A stretch of 41,766 nucleotides of DNA from an uncultured Bacteroidales bacterium (GTDB lineage: Bacteria; Bacteroidota; Bacteroidia; Bacteroidales; P3): positions 1 through 41,766 of the forward strand of contig CAJOHZ010000015.1 in NCBI GenBank assembly GCA_905234695.1, in the 5' to 3' direction. Made by a program: the position numbers and the translations under genes. The notes beneath the pieces were generated by a model. It ran no database searches, was not told the origin of the DNA, and saw nothing but the letters and a program-made list of their open reading frames with translations. This document shows positions 18,113 to 29,461 of this stretch, piece after piece; positions within the stretch are counted from its first letter, which is position 1; each line of letters begins with the position of its first letter.

Positions 18113-19324
18113 ATGAAACTCAAATCTGTATTATTGTTTGCCTTGGTGCTCGGTTTCGGCACGGCAACCTATGCCCAGAAGTCTGTCGAATTGGCGACTG
18201 ACGAGAATTTCCCTCGCGAGAATGTGGCGGTTGACAGCCTCGGGTTTGACGAATACTATGCAGCGGAAGCCGCTGTGGAGGATGTCGACGAGGCAGAGGC
18301 GGAGGGCGACTTCAATCCCGGTTCCACGATTATCGGCCACGTGACCGACGCCCATTCGTGGCACATGTTCGATTATTACAGCAAGGATGGTTCGGAACAT
18401 GCCGTGGCCATCCCGCTGCCCATTATCCTTGTCAACGACGGACATCTGGATATCTTCATGTCGTCGAAGTTCCACCACGGCCATGCCGATTACAAAGGCT
18501 ATCGGCTGATTGGCGGCGGCATCGAGAAGGAAGAGATTATCTGTGTTGACGAAGATGGCCAGCCGATACTGGACGACGAAGGCAATGTCAAGAAACCGCT
18601 GGACCTCTCCATCACCAAGGTGCCGGCCGCTATCATGATTGCCGTCGTGCTGCTGATTGTCCTCATCATGGTGGCCAAGAATGGATACAAGAAACGTGTC
18701 AATCAGGCACCCAAAGGTGTGCAGTCGCTCGTGGAGATGCTCGTGGTGTTTGTCCGCGACAGCATCGTGCGGCCCATGATAGGGGAGAAGCACTATGAGA
18801 AGTATCTGCCTTATTTGCTGACGCTTTTCTTCTTTATCTTCTTCTGCAACTGCTTGGGATTGATACCTTTCTTCCCTGCCGGTGCCAATGTTACGGGTAA
18901 CTTGGCGGTGACGGCCACCCTGGCGGTCATCACCTTCTTGATTACCAACCTCAGCGGCAACCGCCACTATTGGGTGGATATCTTCAACACCCCCGGCGTG
19001 CCGGCATGGCTCAAGATATTCCCCTTGATGCCGATCGTGGAGTTGGTGGGTGTTTTCACCAAGCCTATCGTGCTGATGATTCGTCTATTTGCCAACATGA
19101 CTGCAGGCCATATCGTGATTCTCGGTTTCGTGGTGATTATCTTCATCATCAGCAACACACTTTCGATGGGTGTGGGTGGCGGTGTGGCTGTCATCTCGGT
19201 TATCTTCAGCGTCTTCATCAGCGTGCTGGAGTGTCTGGTAGCCTACATCCAGGCGTTCGTATTCACCATGCTCAGCGCCCTTTATATCGGCATGGCTGTC
19301 TCTGAACCGGCCCACGAACACTAA
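18113..19324 (+). CDS. atpB: ATP synthase F0 subunit a
   Basis: Subunit a forms the proton or sodium half-channels of the F0 rotor-stator interface. The 403-aa protein has the long Bacteroidota-type N terminus. It begins with a signal peptide (MKLKSVLLFALVLGFGTATYAQ), followed by an acidic exported region and the HAVAIPLPII segment. The membrane part starts at about residue 170. The essential arginine is R324 in KPIVLMIRLFANMTAGH. GANVTGNLAVT and the final AYIQAFVFTMLSALYIG helix are typical. Unusually, no atpE, atpF, atpH or other ATP synthase gene is next to it. It sits between a ribbon-helix-helix gene and pgk. No promoter box was seen just upstream, so it may be read with the DUF2723 gene. 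Confidence 0.94.
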   Translation: MKLKSVLLFALVLGFGTATYAQKSVELATDENFPRENVAVDSLGFDEYYAAEAAVEDVDEAEAEGDFNPGSTIIGHVTDAHSWHMFDYYSKDGSEHAVAIPLPIILVNDGHLDIFMSSKFHHGHADYKGYRLIGGGIEKEEIICVDEDGQPILDDEGNVKKPLDLSITKVPAAIMIAVVLLIVLIMVAKNGYKKRVNQAPKGVQSLVEMLVVFVRDSIVRPMIGEKHYEKYLPYLLTLFFFIFFCNCLGLIPFFPAGANVTGNLAVTATLAVITFLITNLSGNRHYWVDIFNTPGVPAWLKIFPLMPIVELVGVFTKPIVLMIRLFANMTAGHIVILGFVVIIFIISNTLSMGVGGGVAVISVIFSVFISVLECLVAYIQAFVFTMLSALYIGMAVSEPAHEH

Positions 19325-19357
19325 TTCTTATTGTCAACACTCAATTCCCCATATCCT

Positions 19358-20554
19358 ATGAAAAGTATAAAAGATATAAATTTTGCAGGCAAGAAAGTCC
19401 TGCTCCGCGTGGACTTCAACGTTCCGATGGACGAGAATAAGCACATCACCGACGACACCCGTATGCGCGAGTCGATGCCCACCATCGAGAAACTGATGCG
19501 CGACGGTGCCGCCATCATCATCATGGCCCACTTCGGCCGTCCCAAGAAAGGCGGTTTCGAGCCCGAGCTCACCCTTGAGCCTGTGGCCAAGTATCTGGAG
19601 ACCCTTGTGAAGCGTCCGGTGAAGTTCACCCAGGAACTTCTTGGAAGCGGCAAGCCCGAGGCGATGGCCAAAGAACTGAAAGGCGGCGAGGTGATGCTCC
19701 TTGAGAACATCCGTTTCTATCCCGAAGAGACCAAAGGCGGCGAGGACCTTGCCCGCCAGCTGGCCGCCCTCGGCGACTGCTACATCAATGACGCTTTCGG
19801 CGCCGCCCACCGTGAGCACAGCTCCACGGCGGTTATCGCCAAGTTCTTCCCCAACGCCAAGTACTTCGGCTTCCTCATGGAGAACGAGGTGCGCAATCTG
19901 GAGAAACTGATGCAGAATCCTCCGCGTCCCTTCACCGCCATCATCGGTGGCAGCAAGGTGAGCAGCAAGATTGGCATTTTGGAGAACCTGCTCGACAAGG
20001 TGGACAACATGATTATCATCGGCGGTATGCGCTATACCTTCACCAAGGCCCTCGGTGGCAAGATTGGCAACAGCATCTGCGAGGACGATAAACTTGACCT
20101 TGCCCGCGAGTTGATGCGCCGTATGGACGAGAAGGGCGTGAAGTATTACCTGCCCGTCGATAGCGTTATCGGCGACAAGTTTGGCAACGATGCCAACACG
20201 CAGATTGTCCCCAGTGGCGAAGTTCCCGACGGTTGGGAGAGCATGGACTGCGGTCCCGAGAGCTGCAAGGCCATCCGCGACATCATCATGGCCAGCAAGA
20301 CCATTCTCTGGAACGGTCCTGCGGGAGTCTTTGAACTCAGCACCTTTGCCAAGGGTACCAACGAGATTGCCAAGAGTGTGGCCGAAGCCTGCAAACAGGG
20401 CTGCTTCGCCGCCGTGGGTGGTGGCGACAGCGTGGCCGCTGTCAAGCAGATGGGCCTCGCCGACCAGATGAGCTACGTCTCCACCGGTGGCGGCGCCATG
20501 CTGGAATACCTCGAAGGCAAGACCCTCCCCGGCATCAAGGCCATCCAAGACTAA
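19358..20554 (+). CDS. pgk: Phosphoglycerate kinase
   Basis: Pgk transfers a phosphate from 1,3-bisphosphoglycerate to ADP in glycolysis. The ATG at 19358 gives a 398-aa protein starting MKSIKDINFAGKKVLLRVDFNVPMD, with the conserved substrate-binding RVDFNVP. A TTG at 19331 would add nine atypical residues. Further signatures are MAHFGRPK, NDAFGAAHREHSST, GGSKVSSKIGIL, WNGPAGVFE and, near the end, GGGDSVAAVKQ and STGGGAMLEYLEG. All are intact and the length is standard. The gene is followed by a strong hairpin terminator at 20587-20617, so it ends a transcription unit. Confidence 0.97.
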   Translation: MKSIKDINFAGKKVLLRVDFNVPMDENKHITDDTRMRESMPTIEKLMRDGAAIIIMAHFGRPKKGGFEPELTLEPVAKYLETLVKRPVKFTQELLGSGKPEAMAKELKGGEVMLLENIRFYPEETKGGEDLARQLAALGDCYINDAFGAAHREHSSTAVIAKFFPNAKYFGFLMENEVRNLEKLMQNPPRPFTAIIGGSKVSSKIGILENLLDKVDNMIIIGGMRYTFTKALGGKIGNSICEDDKLDLARELMRRMDEKGVKYYLPVDSVIGDKFGNDANTQIVPSGEVPDGWESMDCGPESCKAIRDIIMASKTILWNGPAGVFELSTFAKGTNEIAKSVAEACKQGCFAAVGGGDSVAAVKQMGLADQMSYVSTGGGAMLEYLEGKTLPGIKAIQD

Positions 20555-20586
20555 GAAACAGTTTCGATTGTTTGGCAATAACATCG

Positions 20587-20617
20587 AGAGAGGCTTCTCC
20601 ATGAAGCCTCTCTTTTT
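20587..20617 (+). terminator. Rho-independent terminator after pgk
   Basis: An 11-bp perfect stem (AGAGAGGCTTC paired with GAAGCCTCTCT) with a 5-nt loop (TCCAT) is followed by TTTT and a T-rich tract. It lies 32 nt downstream of the pgk stop. Confidence 0.92.
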
Positions 20618-20627
20618 ATTTTTTTCG

Positions 20628-20655
20628 TTTGTACCGAAAGATTTTCGTATATTTG
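20628..20655 (+). promoter_or_regulatory. Bacteroidota promoter for the YfcC-like gene
   Basis: TTTG at 20628-20631, a 16-nt spacer and TATATTTG at 20648-20655. The -7 box is a full match to the consensus; the spacing is a little short. It lies about 50 nt upstream of the ATG at 20708, just after the pgk terminator. Confidence 0.65.
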
Positions 20656-20707
20656 CACCGGAAAAATCGGTTTGCTGAGATGTATAACCGCAGGAAAGAC
20701 TGATTAT

Positions 20708-22303
<1,596 letters not shown>

Positions 22304-22313
22304 CCTCTTTTTT

Positions 22314-23471
22314 ATGCGAAAGAAACTCATATATCTTGCCTTTTTCTGCGGGCTGTCGTTTGTGACGGTAGCACAGGATACTGCATACGCCCGCGGTATC
22401 ATCAAACAACTTACGTCGCCTGCAATGTATGGCCGCGGTGTCAGCCATGGTGGCGATTCCTTGGCCGCCGACTTTCTGGCTGGCGAGATGCGTCGGTTGG
22501 GGGTGTTGCCTCTGGCGGTGAATTACCGTCAATATTATACCTACAACACCTATGGTATCGAAGGCGATGTGTCGTTGACCATCAACGGTAAGGAGTTGGA
22601 ACCCTATCGTGAGTTCCGGGTCTGTCCGACGGCGCGAGCCGCCACGCCGGCACGGCTGGAGAAGGCCACCTGGAAGAAACAACTGAAAGACGGCACCTGG
22701 CTTGTCGGTGTGCCGCAGCTGTCGACCTATGGGCCGCTGATGAGCGGGGAACGTCCCGACCCCGTATGTGTGGAAGTGTTGGACACGGCGGTGGCCAAGA
22801 AGGTGAAGAAGGTGTCGTTGGAGTTGCCGTTGCGCTATTACCGCAACCACCGTTCGCAGAATGTGGTGGGGTATGTTCGTGGGACAGTGGACACCATGGT
22901 GGTTTTTACCGCCCATTACGACCATTGCGGCACGATGGGCGACAATGTGCTTTTCCCCGGTGCCCACGACAATGCCAGTGGTGTGGCGGCAGTGCTCGAC
23001 CTGGCCCGTATGGCCACGCAGCGCAAGCCCTATTACACGCAGGTGTTCATGCTTTTCAGTGGTGAGGAAAGCGGTCTTCTAGGTTCGAAGTATGCTGCTG
23101 AAAATCCGCTTATAGACTTTAGTAAAGTAAAGCTTTTGTGTAACATCGATATGTTCTGCGGGGGCGATGAGGGAATGATGGTTTTCAACGCCAACAGCCC
23201 ACAGACAAAACCCTTTGTCGACCGCTTGCGGGCACGCAATGCAGAGACCCATGCGGCGGCGGAAATCCGCGGTCGCGACAACTCTCCCAACAGCGACCAC
23301 TACTGGTTCTCGAACTACTGCCCGGTGCTGTTTCTCTTGACCATGGGACAGCCCTACGGTGGCTATCACGACCCTGCCGATACCTGTGAGGCTTGCGGAT
23401 TGGGACACTATAACTCCTTTATGGACTTGATACAGCAACTGTCGAAAGGCCCTTATGATGAAGAGTGGTAG
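22314..23471 (+). CDS. Exported M28-family metallopeptidase
   Basis: This 385-aa protein has a signal peptide (residues 1-20, ending FVTVAQ) and an M28 zinc aminopeptidase domain. Metal and catalytic residues can be placed: H201 in FTAHYDHCG, the bridging D219 in GAHDNASG, the catalytic pair E251/E252 in FSGEESGLLGSKY, D279 in NIDMF, and H329 in NSDHYWF. It would trim peptides in the periplasm or outside the cell. It begins 10 nt after the transporter gene and its end overlaps the next lipoprotein gene by 17 bp, so these three genes are probably co-transcribed. A peptide or amino acid scavenging role for the set is an inference. Confidence 0.92.
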   Translation: MRKKLIYLAFFCGLSFVTVAQDTAYARGIIKQLTSPAMYGRGVSHGGDSLAADFLAGEMRRLGVLPLAVNYRQYYTYNTYGIEGDVSLTINGKELEPYREFRVCPTARAATPARLEKATWKKQLKDGTWLVGVPQLSTYGPLMSGERPDPVCVEVLDTAVAKKVKKVSLELPLRYYRNHRSQNVVGYVRGTVDTMVVFTAHYDHCGTMGDNVLFPGAHDNASGVAAVLDLARMATQRKPYYTQVFMLFSGEESGLLGSKYAAENPLIDFSKVKLLCNIDMFCGGDEGMMVFNANSPQTKPFVDRLRARNAETHAAAEIRGRDNSPNSDHYWFSNYCPVLFLLTMGQPYGGYHDPADTCEACGLGHYNSFMDLIQQLSKGPYDEEW

Positions 23472-24117
23472 ATGCCTGCTATGGCTGCTCTGTCTGTGGC
23501 TGACGACAAGTTGCAATGTGCTGCCCGAGAAACCCAACTGGTGCAGCGATGAGGGCCTTTGCTCTGGCAATTTGCTCTTTGTGCGTGCCGTGGACACGGT
23601 GGGGATGGAGGCTGCCATTGCCGCCTCGACGGGGACATACACCCATGTGGCGGTATTGGAATATGCCGATAGCCAGTATTATGTGATAGAGGCCACCCCG
23701 CGGCTGGGGGTTGTGCGCCGTCCACTGGACCAGTTCTTTGAGGAGATTTGGTTGCAGGACAGCTCCGTGTCGCCGCTGTCGTATGTGGATTTTTACTATT
23801 TGGTGGAAGAAACAGATATACCCGCCTTGATGGAGCGGCTGCACAGCCACCTGGGAGAACCCTACGATGATGCATTCCTGCCCGACAATGGCCGGATGTA
23901 TTGTAGCGAACTGGTCTATGAATGTGTCAAGGATAGGGAAGGCCGTCCCGTTTTCGAGGCCAATCCGATGAATTTCAAGGGCGCCGACGAGCGCATCCAT
24001 CCTTATTGGCAAGCCCATTTCGACAGTCTGGGAGTCGCCGTGCCGCAAGGGGTGCCGGGAACCAATCCCACCGACATGTCGCGCTCGGAACGGCTGCACC
24101 GTTTCAAGATAGAGTAG
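23455..24117 (+). CDS. YiiX-like NlpC/P60-type lipoprotein
   Basis: This 220-aa protein has a lipoprotein signal ending LTTSC, with C20 as the lipid-attachment residue. The rest matches the YiiX/YebB-like permuted papain-fold hydrolases. A histidine comes before the catalytic cysteine: H64 in TYTHVAVLE and C150 in GRMYCSELVYE. Members are thought to cleave amide bonds in cell-wall peptides or lipids; the substrate here is unknown. The start overlaps the M28 peptidase gene by 17 bp; the ATG at 23458 is an equally good start. It appears to close the operon, since a new promoter box lies before the next gene. Confidence 0.8.
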   Translation: MMKSGRCLLWLLCLWLTTSCNVLPEKPNWCSDEGLCSGNLLFVRAVDTVGMEAAIAASTGTYTHVAVLEYADSQYYVIEATPRLGVVRRPLDQFFEEIWLQDSSVSPLSYVDFYYLVEETDIPALMERLHSHLGEPYDDAFLPDNGRMYCSELVYECVKDREGRPVFEANPMNFKGADERIHPYWQAHFDSLGVAVPQGVPGTNPTDMSRSERLHRFKIE

Positions 24118-24199
24118 GGGGAACTGCCGCTTATGTTGGTGTGAGTAACTCTGTTTATAACTATTCGCGGACAGAGGGTGTTAATCGTGAAATAATGTG

Positions 24200-24207
24200 T
24201 ATTTTTG
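24200..24207 (+). promoter_or_regulatory. Bacteroidota -7 box for parC
   Basis: TATTTTTG fits TAnnTTTG and lies 17 nt upstream of the ATG at 24225. No strong -33 TTTG is seen. Confidence 0.5.
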
Positions 24208-24224
24208 CATTCTAAATCACAGTT

Positions 24225-26927
24225 ATGGACGAAGAGCATCTGATACCCGAAGAAAATGACGGTCTGGGAGAGGAAACTCCCATGAACGACAGTGAGATAC
24301 TTGATGAGGAAACCGCCCTCCCTCCGACGGAAGAAGGCCCGACAGGCGAAGGTTCGACCCTGTCGTTGACAGGCATGTTCCGCGATTATTGGATTGATTA
24401 TGCCTCCGATGTTATCCTGGACCGCTCGGTTCCCGACATCGACGACGGCCTCAAACCGGTGCAGCGTCGCATCCTGCACGCCATGAAAGAGACCGACGAC
24501 GGCCGTTTCACCAAAGTGGCCAATATCGTGGGTACCACCATGCTCTACCATCCCCATGGCGACGCCTCCATCAACGATGCGTTGGTCAACATGGGGCAGA
24601 AGAACCTGCTGATTGACTGTCAGGGTAACTGGGGCAACATCCTCACGGGTGATGGGGCGGCTGCCGGCCGTTATATCGAGGCCCGTCTGTCGAAATTCGC
24701 CAAGGAGGTGGTGTTCAACGCCAAGACCACCCAATGGAAACCCAGCTATGACGGCCGCAAGCAGGAGCCTGTGTCGCTGCCCATCAAGTTCCCGTTGCTG
24801 CTGGCGCAGGGCACCAAGGGCATCGCCGTCACGCTCACCTCGGTGATTCTTCCGTACAACTTCTGCGAGCTGTTGGAAGCCTCCATCAGCATCCTGCGCG
24901 ACGAGCCTTTTGTCATCTATCCCGACTTCCCCACGGGAGGGTTGATAGATGTCTCCAAATACAACGATGCCGCCTTGGGCGGCCGCTTGCGCATCCGCGC
25001 CAAAATGCACTACGACGAGAAACGCAAGGCCATCGTCATCACCGAGATACCTTACAGCGTCACCACCGACGTGTTGATTGAGAGTATACTGAAAGCCAAC
25101 GAGAAGGGGAAAATCAAAATCAAGAAGGTGGACGACAACACCGCTGCCGAAGTGGAGATTGTGTGCTACCTCCCGGCCGGTATTTCGCCCGACCAGATGA
25201 TCGATGCCCTCTACGCCTTCACCAGTTGCCAGATAAGCTTCTCGCCGCAGACCTGTGTCATCGTGGACAACAAACCCGTCTTCATGACCGCCAGCGAGAT
25301 TCTGCGCCACTCGACCCTCCGCACCCGCGACCTGCTGCGGCAGGAACTGGAAATCCAGTTGGCAGAACTGGAAGACCGTTGGCACTGGGTGTCGTTGGAA
25401 AAGATATTCTTCGAGAAGGGCATCTACAAGATACTTGAAAAGAAAAACTTCGCCACGTGGGATGACCAGGTGACCGGCATCGAGCGAGGGTTTGATCCTT
25501 ACCGCGAGCTTTTCCGCAAGGAGATTACCCGCGAGCATGTGCTGAAACTGTGTGAGAAGCCCGTGCGCAAGATTTCCGTCTTCGACATCAAGAAAGCCGA
25601 AGAGGAGATTGCCAACATCGACATGGACATCGAGGAGACCAAGAACCACTTGGCCCACCTCACCGAATATGCCATCCATTACTTCCAGCATATCCTGGAG
25701 ACCTACGGCAAAGGCCGTGAGCGCAAGACCGAGATACGCAATTTCGAGGACATCCAGGCCGCCAACGTGGCCGTGGCCAACGAGAAGCTGTATGTCAACC
25801 GCGCCACAGGCTTTGCCGGCTACGGACTGAAGAAAGACGACGGGGCCGAGTTGGTATGCGACTGCTCCAAGATGGACGATGTCATTGTGTTCCGCACCGA
25901 CGGCACGATGCTCGTCACCAAAGTGCAGGAGAAAGCTTTTGTGGGCTCGCCGGCCTGCAAGGAGATTGAGTATATCGGCCTGTTCCGCAAGCGCGACGAC
26001 CGCACGGTATACAACATGGTCTATCGCGATGGCGCGTTTGGATATGTCTTCGTCAAGCGCTTCTCGGTCATCGGGGTGACCCGCGACACGGAGTACAACC
26101 TCACCAAAGGCACCAAAGGTACCAAGATACTCTATTTCACCGCCAACCAAAACGGCGAGGCGGAAGTCATCACCATCCACCACGCCACCAAGGCCAAGCT
26201 GAAGAAGGTGAGCTTCGACTTCGACTTTGCCAAATTGGCCATCAAAGGCCGTCAGGCCATGGGCAATATCTTGACCCGTAACGCGGTGCGCAATATCACC
26301 AAGAAAGGGGAGGGGGTCTCGACCCTCGAAGCCCGCGAGATATGGTTCGATTCCACGGTGAATCGACTGAATGTCAACGGTGCAGGTGTCTCGCTTGGCC
26401 GCTTCAAGGGCAAGGACAAGGTCTTCGCCCTCACCCGCTCGGGCGCCATGCGCCTTTCGGGCCACGACTTGGGCACCCATTTCGACGACGACCTCATAGA
26501 GATACGCAAATACAACCCGCACGACATCGTCACCGCCATCTACCGCGACGGCGAAAGCGGAAGTTTCTATATCAAACGCTTCCAAGCCGAGAAAGACAAC
26601 GACAAGAAACTGACCTTCCTGGAGGAGGGCGACACGCTTCTGGACTACACCATGGCCACGTTCCCCCATCTGCAGGTCAACTACGACGAGACCAGCGGCA
26701 AGAAGGTACTGGTGGAGGAAATCAACGTGGACGAGTTCATCGCGGTCAAAGGCTACAAGGCCAAAGGCAAACGCATCACCACCAGCACGGTGAAGGAGTT
26801 TGTATGGCTGGCACCCGACCCGGAACCCGTGTACGAGGAATCCGATACCGACGACACCGACAATGTCGACGCGCTGCCCGACGACCGTGAAGGATTCGCC
26901 GAAGGCATCCAGACAGAAATGTTCTAA
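24225..26927 (+). CDS. parC: DNA topoisomerase IV subunit A
   Basis: This 900-aa type IIA topoisomerase A subunit decatenates daughter chromosomes together with ParE. An acidic stretch of about 45 residues precedes the core. The core then shows SVPDIDDGLKPVQRRIL, YHPHGDASINDALV and GDGAAAGRYIEARLS, with the catalytic tyrosine Y150. The C-terminal half, from about 530, holds beta-pinwheel repeats. It lacks a clear gyrase GyrA box, which with the close resemblance to Bacteroidota ParC supports topoisomerase IV over gyrase. No parE is adjacent, which is unusual. The acidic N-terminal extension is of unknown role. Confidence 0.9.
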   Translation: MDEEHLIPEENDGLGEETPMNDSEILDEETALPPTEEGPTGEGSTLSLTGMFRDYWIDYASDVILDRSVPDIDDGLKPVQRRILHAMKETDDGRFTKVANIVGTTMLYHPHGDASINDALVNMGQKNLLIDCQGNWGNILTGDGAAAGRYIEARLSKFAKEVVFNAKTTQWKPSYDGRKQEPVSLPIKFPLLLAQGTKGIAVTLTSVILPYNFCELLEASISILRDEPFVIYPDFPTGGLIDVSKYNDAALGGRLRIRAKMHYDEKRKAIVITEIPYSVTTDVLIESILKANEKGKIKIKKVDDNTAAEVEIVCYLPAGISPDQMIDALYAFTSCQISFSPQTCVIVDNKPVFMTASEILRHSTLRTRDLLRQELEIQLAELEDRWHWVSLEKIFFEKGIYKILEKKNFATWDDQVTGIERGFDPYRELFRKEITREHVLKLCEKPVRKISVFDIKKAEEEIANIDMDIEETKNHLAHLTEYAIHYFQHILETYGKGRERKTEIRNFEDIQAANVAVANEKLYVNRATGFAGYGLKKDDGAELVCDCSKMDDVIVFRTDGTMLVTKVQEKAFVGSPACKEIEYIGLFRKRDDRTVYNMVYRDGAFGYVFVKRFSVIGVTRDTEYNLTKGTKGTKILYFTANQNGEAEVITIHHATKAKLKKVSFDFDFAKLAIKGRQAMGNILTRNAVRNITKKGEGVSTLEAREIWFDSTVNRLNVNGAGVSLGRFKGKDKVFALTRSGAMRLSGHDLGTHFDDDLIEIRKYNPHDIVTAIYRDGESGSFYIKRFQAEKDNDKKLTFLEEGDTLLDYTMATFPHLQVNYDETSGKKVLVEEINVDEFIAVKGYKAKGKRITTSTVKEFVWLAPDPEPVYEESDTDDTDNVDALPDDREGFAEGIQTEMF

Positions 26928-26968
26928 CACAACCATCCCCAATCAAACTGACACAGCAAACCTCTGTA

Positions 26969-28147
26969 ATGAAAATATTAGTAGTACTCCCACGATTTCC
27001 ATACCCACTGGAGAAAGGCGACAAACTGCGCGCCTTCAACCAAGTCAAGGAACTCTCAAAACACAATGACGTATACCTCTTCTGTGTTTCGCACATTAAA
27101 GTCAATCCCCAGCATATCGAGGCGGTGAAGCCGTTCTGCAAAGAAATCTGCCTGGTGCGGTCGCCCCGGCTGGTGAACTATAAGAATGTCCTCCGCAATT
27201 ACATATATGTCAAGTCGCTTCAAATCGGCTACTGGGATTCCCGCAAGGCCCGTCGGGCCTACAAGGCGTTCGAGCGCAAGGTGAACCCCGATGTCATCTA
27301 CAGCCAGATGGTGCGCACGATGACCCTTGTGAGCCGTTCGCCGAAGCCCAAGGTAATGGACTTCCAAGACGCCCTCTCGATGAATACAGAACGGCGCATG
27401 GACCAGACGCGCGGCCTATGGCATTATATCCTGCATTTCGAGTTCAAGATGCTGCGTTCGAGCGAGTACAACTCGTTCCGCATCTTTGATGCCCTCACCA
27501 TCATCTCCGAGCCCGACAGCGACGCCATCCCGCACCAGAAAAACGGCGACATCCACATTATCCCCAATGGGGTGGATTTTGACTATTTCAAGCCGAGAGA
27601 ATGCGAGCGCAAATACGATGTGGTATTCTGTGGCAATATGCGGTATGAGCCCAATGTGCGGGCCGCCCGCTACCTCGCCCAGGAGGTGATGCCGCTGGTA
27701 TGGGAGAAACGCCCCGAGGCAACGTTGCTGCTGGCGGGGGCATACCCCAAGCGCAACATCACCCGACTTGCCGACGACCGTATTATCGTGACGGGCACGG
27801 TGGATGACATCCGCGAAAGCTACTCTTCGGCCAAGGTCTTTGCCGCCCCGATGCAGACGGGCTCCGGTTTGCAGAACAAACTGCTGGAAGCCATGGCCAT
27901 GCAGATGCCTTGTGTCACCACCGCCATCGCCAACGACTCGCTCCATGCCGACCCGGAGAAGGAAATCCTCGTGGGCAACACGCCGCAGGCGTTCGCCGAC
28001 CATATTGTGAAACTGTTGGAGTCGGAGGAACTTCGCGACACCATCGCACGCAACGGGAACCAGTTCGTGCACCAGCACTTCAGCTGGGAGCAGTCGTGCG
28101 AGAAACTCTCGGAAGTCCTGCGTGGAGTATGTGAAAATAAACGCTGA
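26969..28147 (+). CDS. Glycosyltransferase, GT4-like
   Basis: This 392-aa protein has the two-domain GT-B layout. The N terminus, MKILVVLPRFPYPLEKGDKLRAF, resembles the group of PEP-CTERM/exopolysaccharide-associated sugar transferases (TIGR03087-like). The C-terminal domain has IIPNGVDFDYF, then DVVFCGNMRYEPNVRAARYL and the sugar-nucleotide-binding region APMQTGSGLQNKLLEAMAM. It would transfer a sugar from a nucleotide donor onto an envelope glycan or lipid precursor; donor and acceptor are not predictable. It is 41 nt after parC and 3 nt before hflX, an unexpected pairing with a ribosome GTPase. Confidence 0.88.
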   Translation: MKILVVLPRFPYPLEKGDKLRAFNQVKELSKHNDVYLFCVSHIKVNPQHIEAVKPFCKEICLVRSPRLVNYKNVLRNYIYVKSLQIGYWDSRKARRAYKAFERKVNPDVIYSQMVRTMTLVSRSPKPKVMDFQDALSMNTERRMDQTRGLWHYILHFEFKMLRSSEYNSFRIFDALTIISEPDSDAIPHQKNGDIHIIPNGVDFDYFKPRECERKYDVVFCGNMRYEPNVRAARYLAQEVMPLVWEKRPEATLLLAGAYPKRNITRLADDRIIVTGTVDDIRESYSSAKVFAAPMQTGSGLQNKLLEAMAMQMPCVTTAIANDSLHADPEKEILVGNTPQAFADHIVKLLESEELRDTIARNGNQFVHQHFSWEQSCEKLSEVLRGVCENKR

Positions 28148-28150
28148 CGG

Positions 28151-29461
28151 ATGGGCAAAGGCTGGAAAGCAAACAATCAAGGGAAATGGAAAAGCCCTGT
28201 AGGCGAATGGGAGGCGGAGAATCTGCCGGCCAAGCGGCCTACACCGCAGCAGCGCAACACTTTCAGCACCGACATCGAGCCCGAGAAGGCTATCCTGGTG
28301 AGTGTCTGTGCCGGCAACACCACCATGGAACGCACGGAGGAATGCCTCAACGAACTGGCTTTCCTGCTTGACACTGCCGGCGGCATCGCCGTGAAGCAGG
28401 TGGTGCAGAAACTGGAGCGCCCCGACCCGCGTACCTACGTGGGCAGCGGAAAGTTGGAAGAGATAAAGGAATACAAGAACGCACTGGATGCGGACATCAT
28501 GGTGTTCGACGATGAACTCTCGCCCGCGCAGCTGCGCAATCTGGAGCGTGAGTTGGGTTGCCGTATTCTGGACCGAACCACGTTGATACTGGACATCTTC
28601 GCCAAGCGGGCGCGCACCAGCATCGCCAAGACACAGGTGGAACTGGCACAGTTGCAGTACATGTTGCCGAGGCTCACCCGCATGTGGACGCACTTGGAGC
28701 GTCAGCGGGGGGGTATCGGTATGCGTGGTCCGGGTGAGACGCAGATTGAGACCGACCGCCGGCTCATCACCGAGAAAATCACCCTCCTCAAAGAGAAACT
28801 GCAATCCATCGACAAGCAGAAATCGCTGCAGCGCAAGAATCGCGAGAGCCTGGTGCGTGTGGCGTTGGTGGGCTACACCAACGTGGGCAAGTCCACCCTG
28901 ATGAATCTGCTCAGCAAGAGCAACGTCTTTGCCGAGAACAAACTCTTCGCCACCCTCGACACCACGGTGCGTAAGGTGGTGCTGGGCAACCTCCCTTTCC
29001 TGCTGACCGACACGGTGGGATTCATCCGCAAGCTGCCCCACGGTTTGGTGGAGTCTTTCAAATCGACCCTCGACGAAGTGAGTGAGGCCGACCTGCTGAT
29101 GCATGTCGTGGACATCTCGCACCCCGACTACGAGGAGCAAATCAATGCAGTGACGCGGACGCTGGAGGAGATTGGCGCCAGCGACATCCCCACGATTCTA
29201 GTCTTCAATAAGATTGACGCCTATACCTATATCGAGAAAGAAGAGGACGACCTCACGCCGGTGACCAAAGCCAACTGGTCGCTGGAGATGCTGAAAGAGT
29301 CATGGATGTCCAAGTTCCATTCGGGCCAGATGGGCGAGCGGCATGTGATATTCATCAGTGCCGCCGACCGCCAGAACATCGACGAACTGCGTGATATCAT
29401 GTACGAGGAAATCAAGAAAATCCACGCGGTAAGGTATCCCTACAACAACTTCCTGTATTAA
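28151..29461 (+). CDS. hflX: Ribosome-associated GTPase HflX
   Basis: HflX is a GTPase that splits stalled or stressed 70S ribosomes. The 436-aa protein has an N-terminal HflX domain with TYVGSGKLEEIKEY and FDDELSPAQLRNLE. A helical linker follows with GGIGMRGPGETQIETDRR. The G domain carries G1 at 241-248 (GYTNVGKST), G3 at DTVGF (287-291) and G4 at NKID (near 355). A polar stretch of about 40 residues comes before the core. It is the last clearly housekeeping gene before the repeat-rich junction and the AT-rich island, so the island boundary lies downstream of hflX. Confidence 0.96.
   Translation: MGKGWKANNQGKWKSPVGEWEAENLPAKRPTPQQRNTFSTDIEPEKAILVSVCAGNTTMERTEECLNELAFLLDTAGGIAVKQVVQKLERPDPRTYVGSGKLEEIKEYKNALDADIMVFDDELSPAQLRNLERELGCRILDRTTLILDIFAKRARTSIAKTQVELAQLQYMLPRLTRMWTHLERQRGGIGMRGPGETQIETDRRLITEKITLLKEKLQSIDKQKSLQRKNRESLVRVALVGYTNVGKSTLMNLLSKSNVFAENKLFATLDTTVRKVVLGNLPFLLTDTVGFIRKLPHGLVESFKSTLDEVSEADLLMHVVDISHPDYEEQINAVTRTLEEIGASDIPTILVFNKIDAYTYIEKEEDDLTPVTKANWSLEMLKESWMSKFHSGQMGERHVIFISAADRQNIDELRDIMYEEIKKIHAVRYPYNNFLY

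Noticed and set aside
24003-26942. 979-codon minus-strand frame opposite parC
   Set aside because: It is antisense to a clear topoisomerase gene and has no family features.
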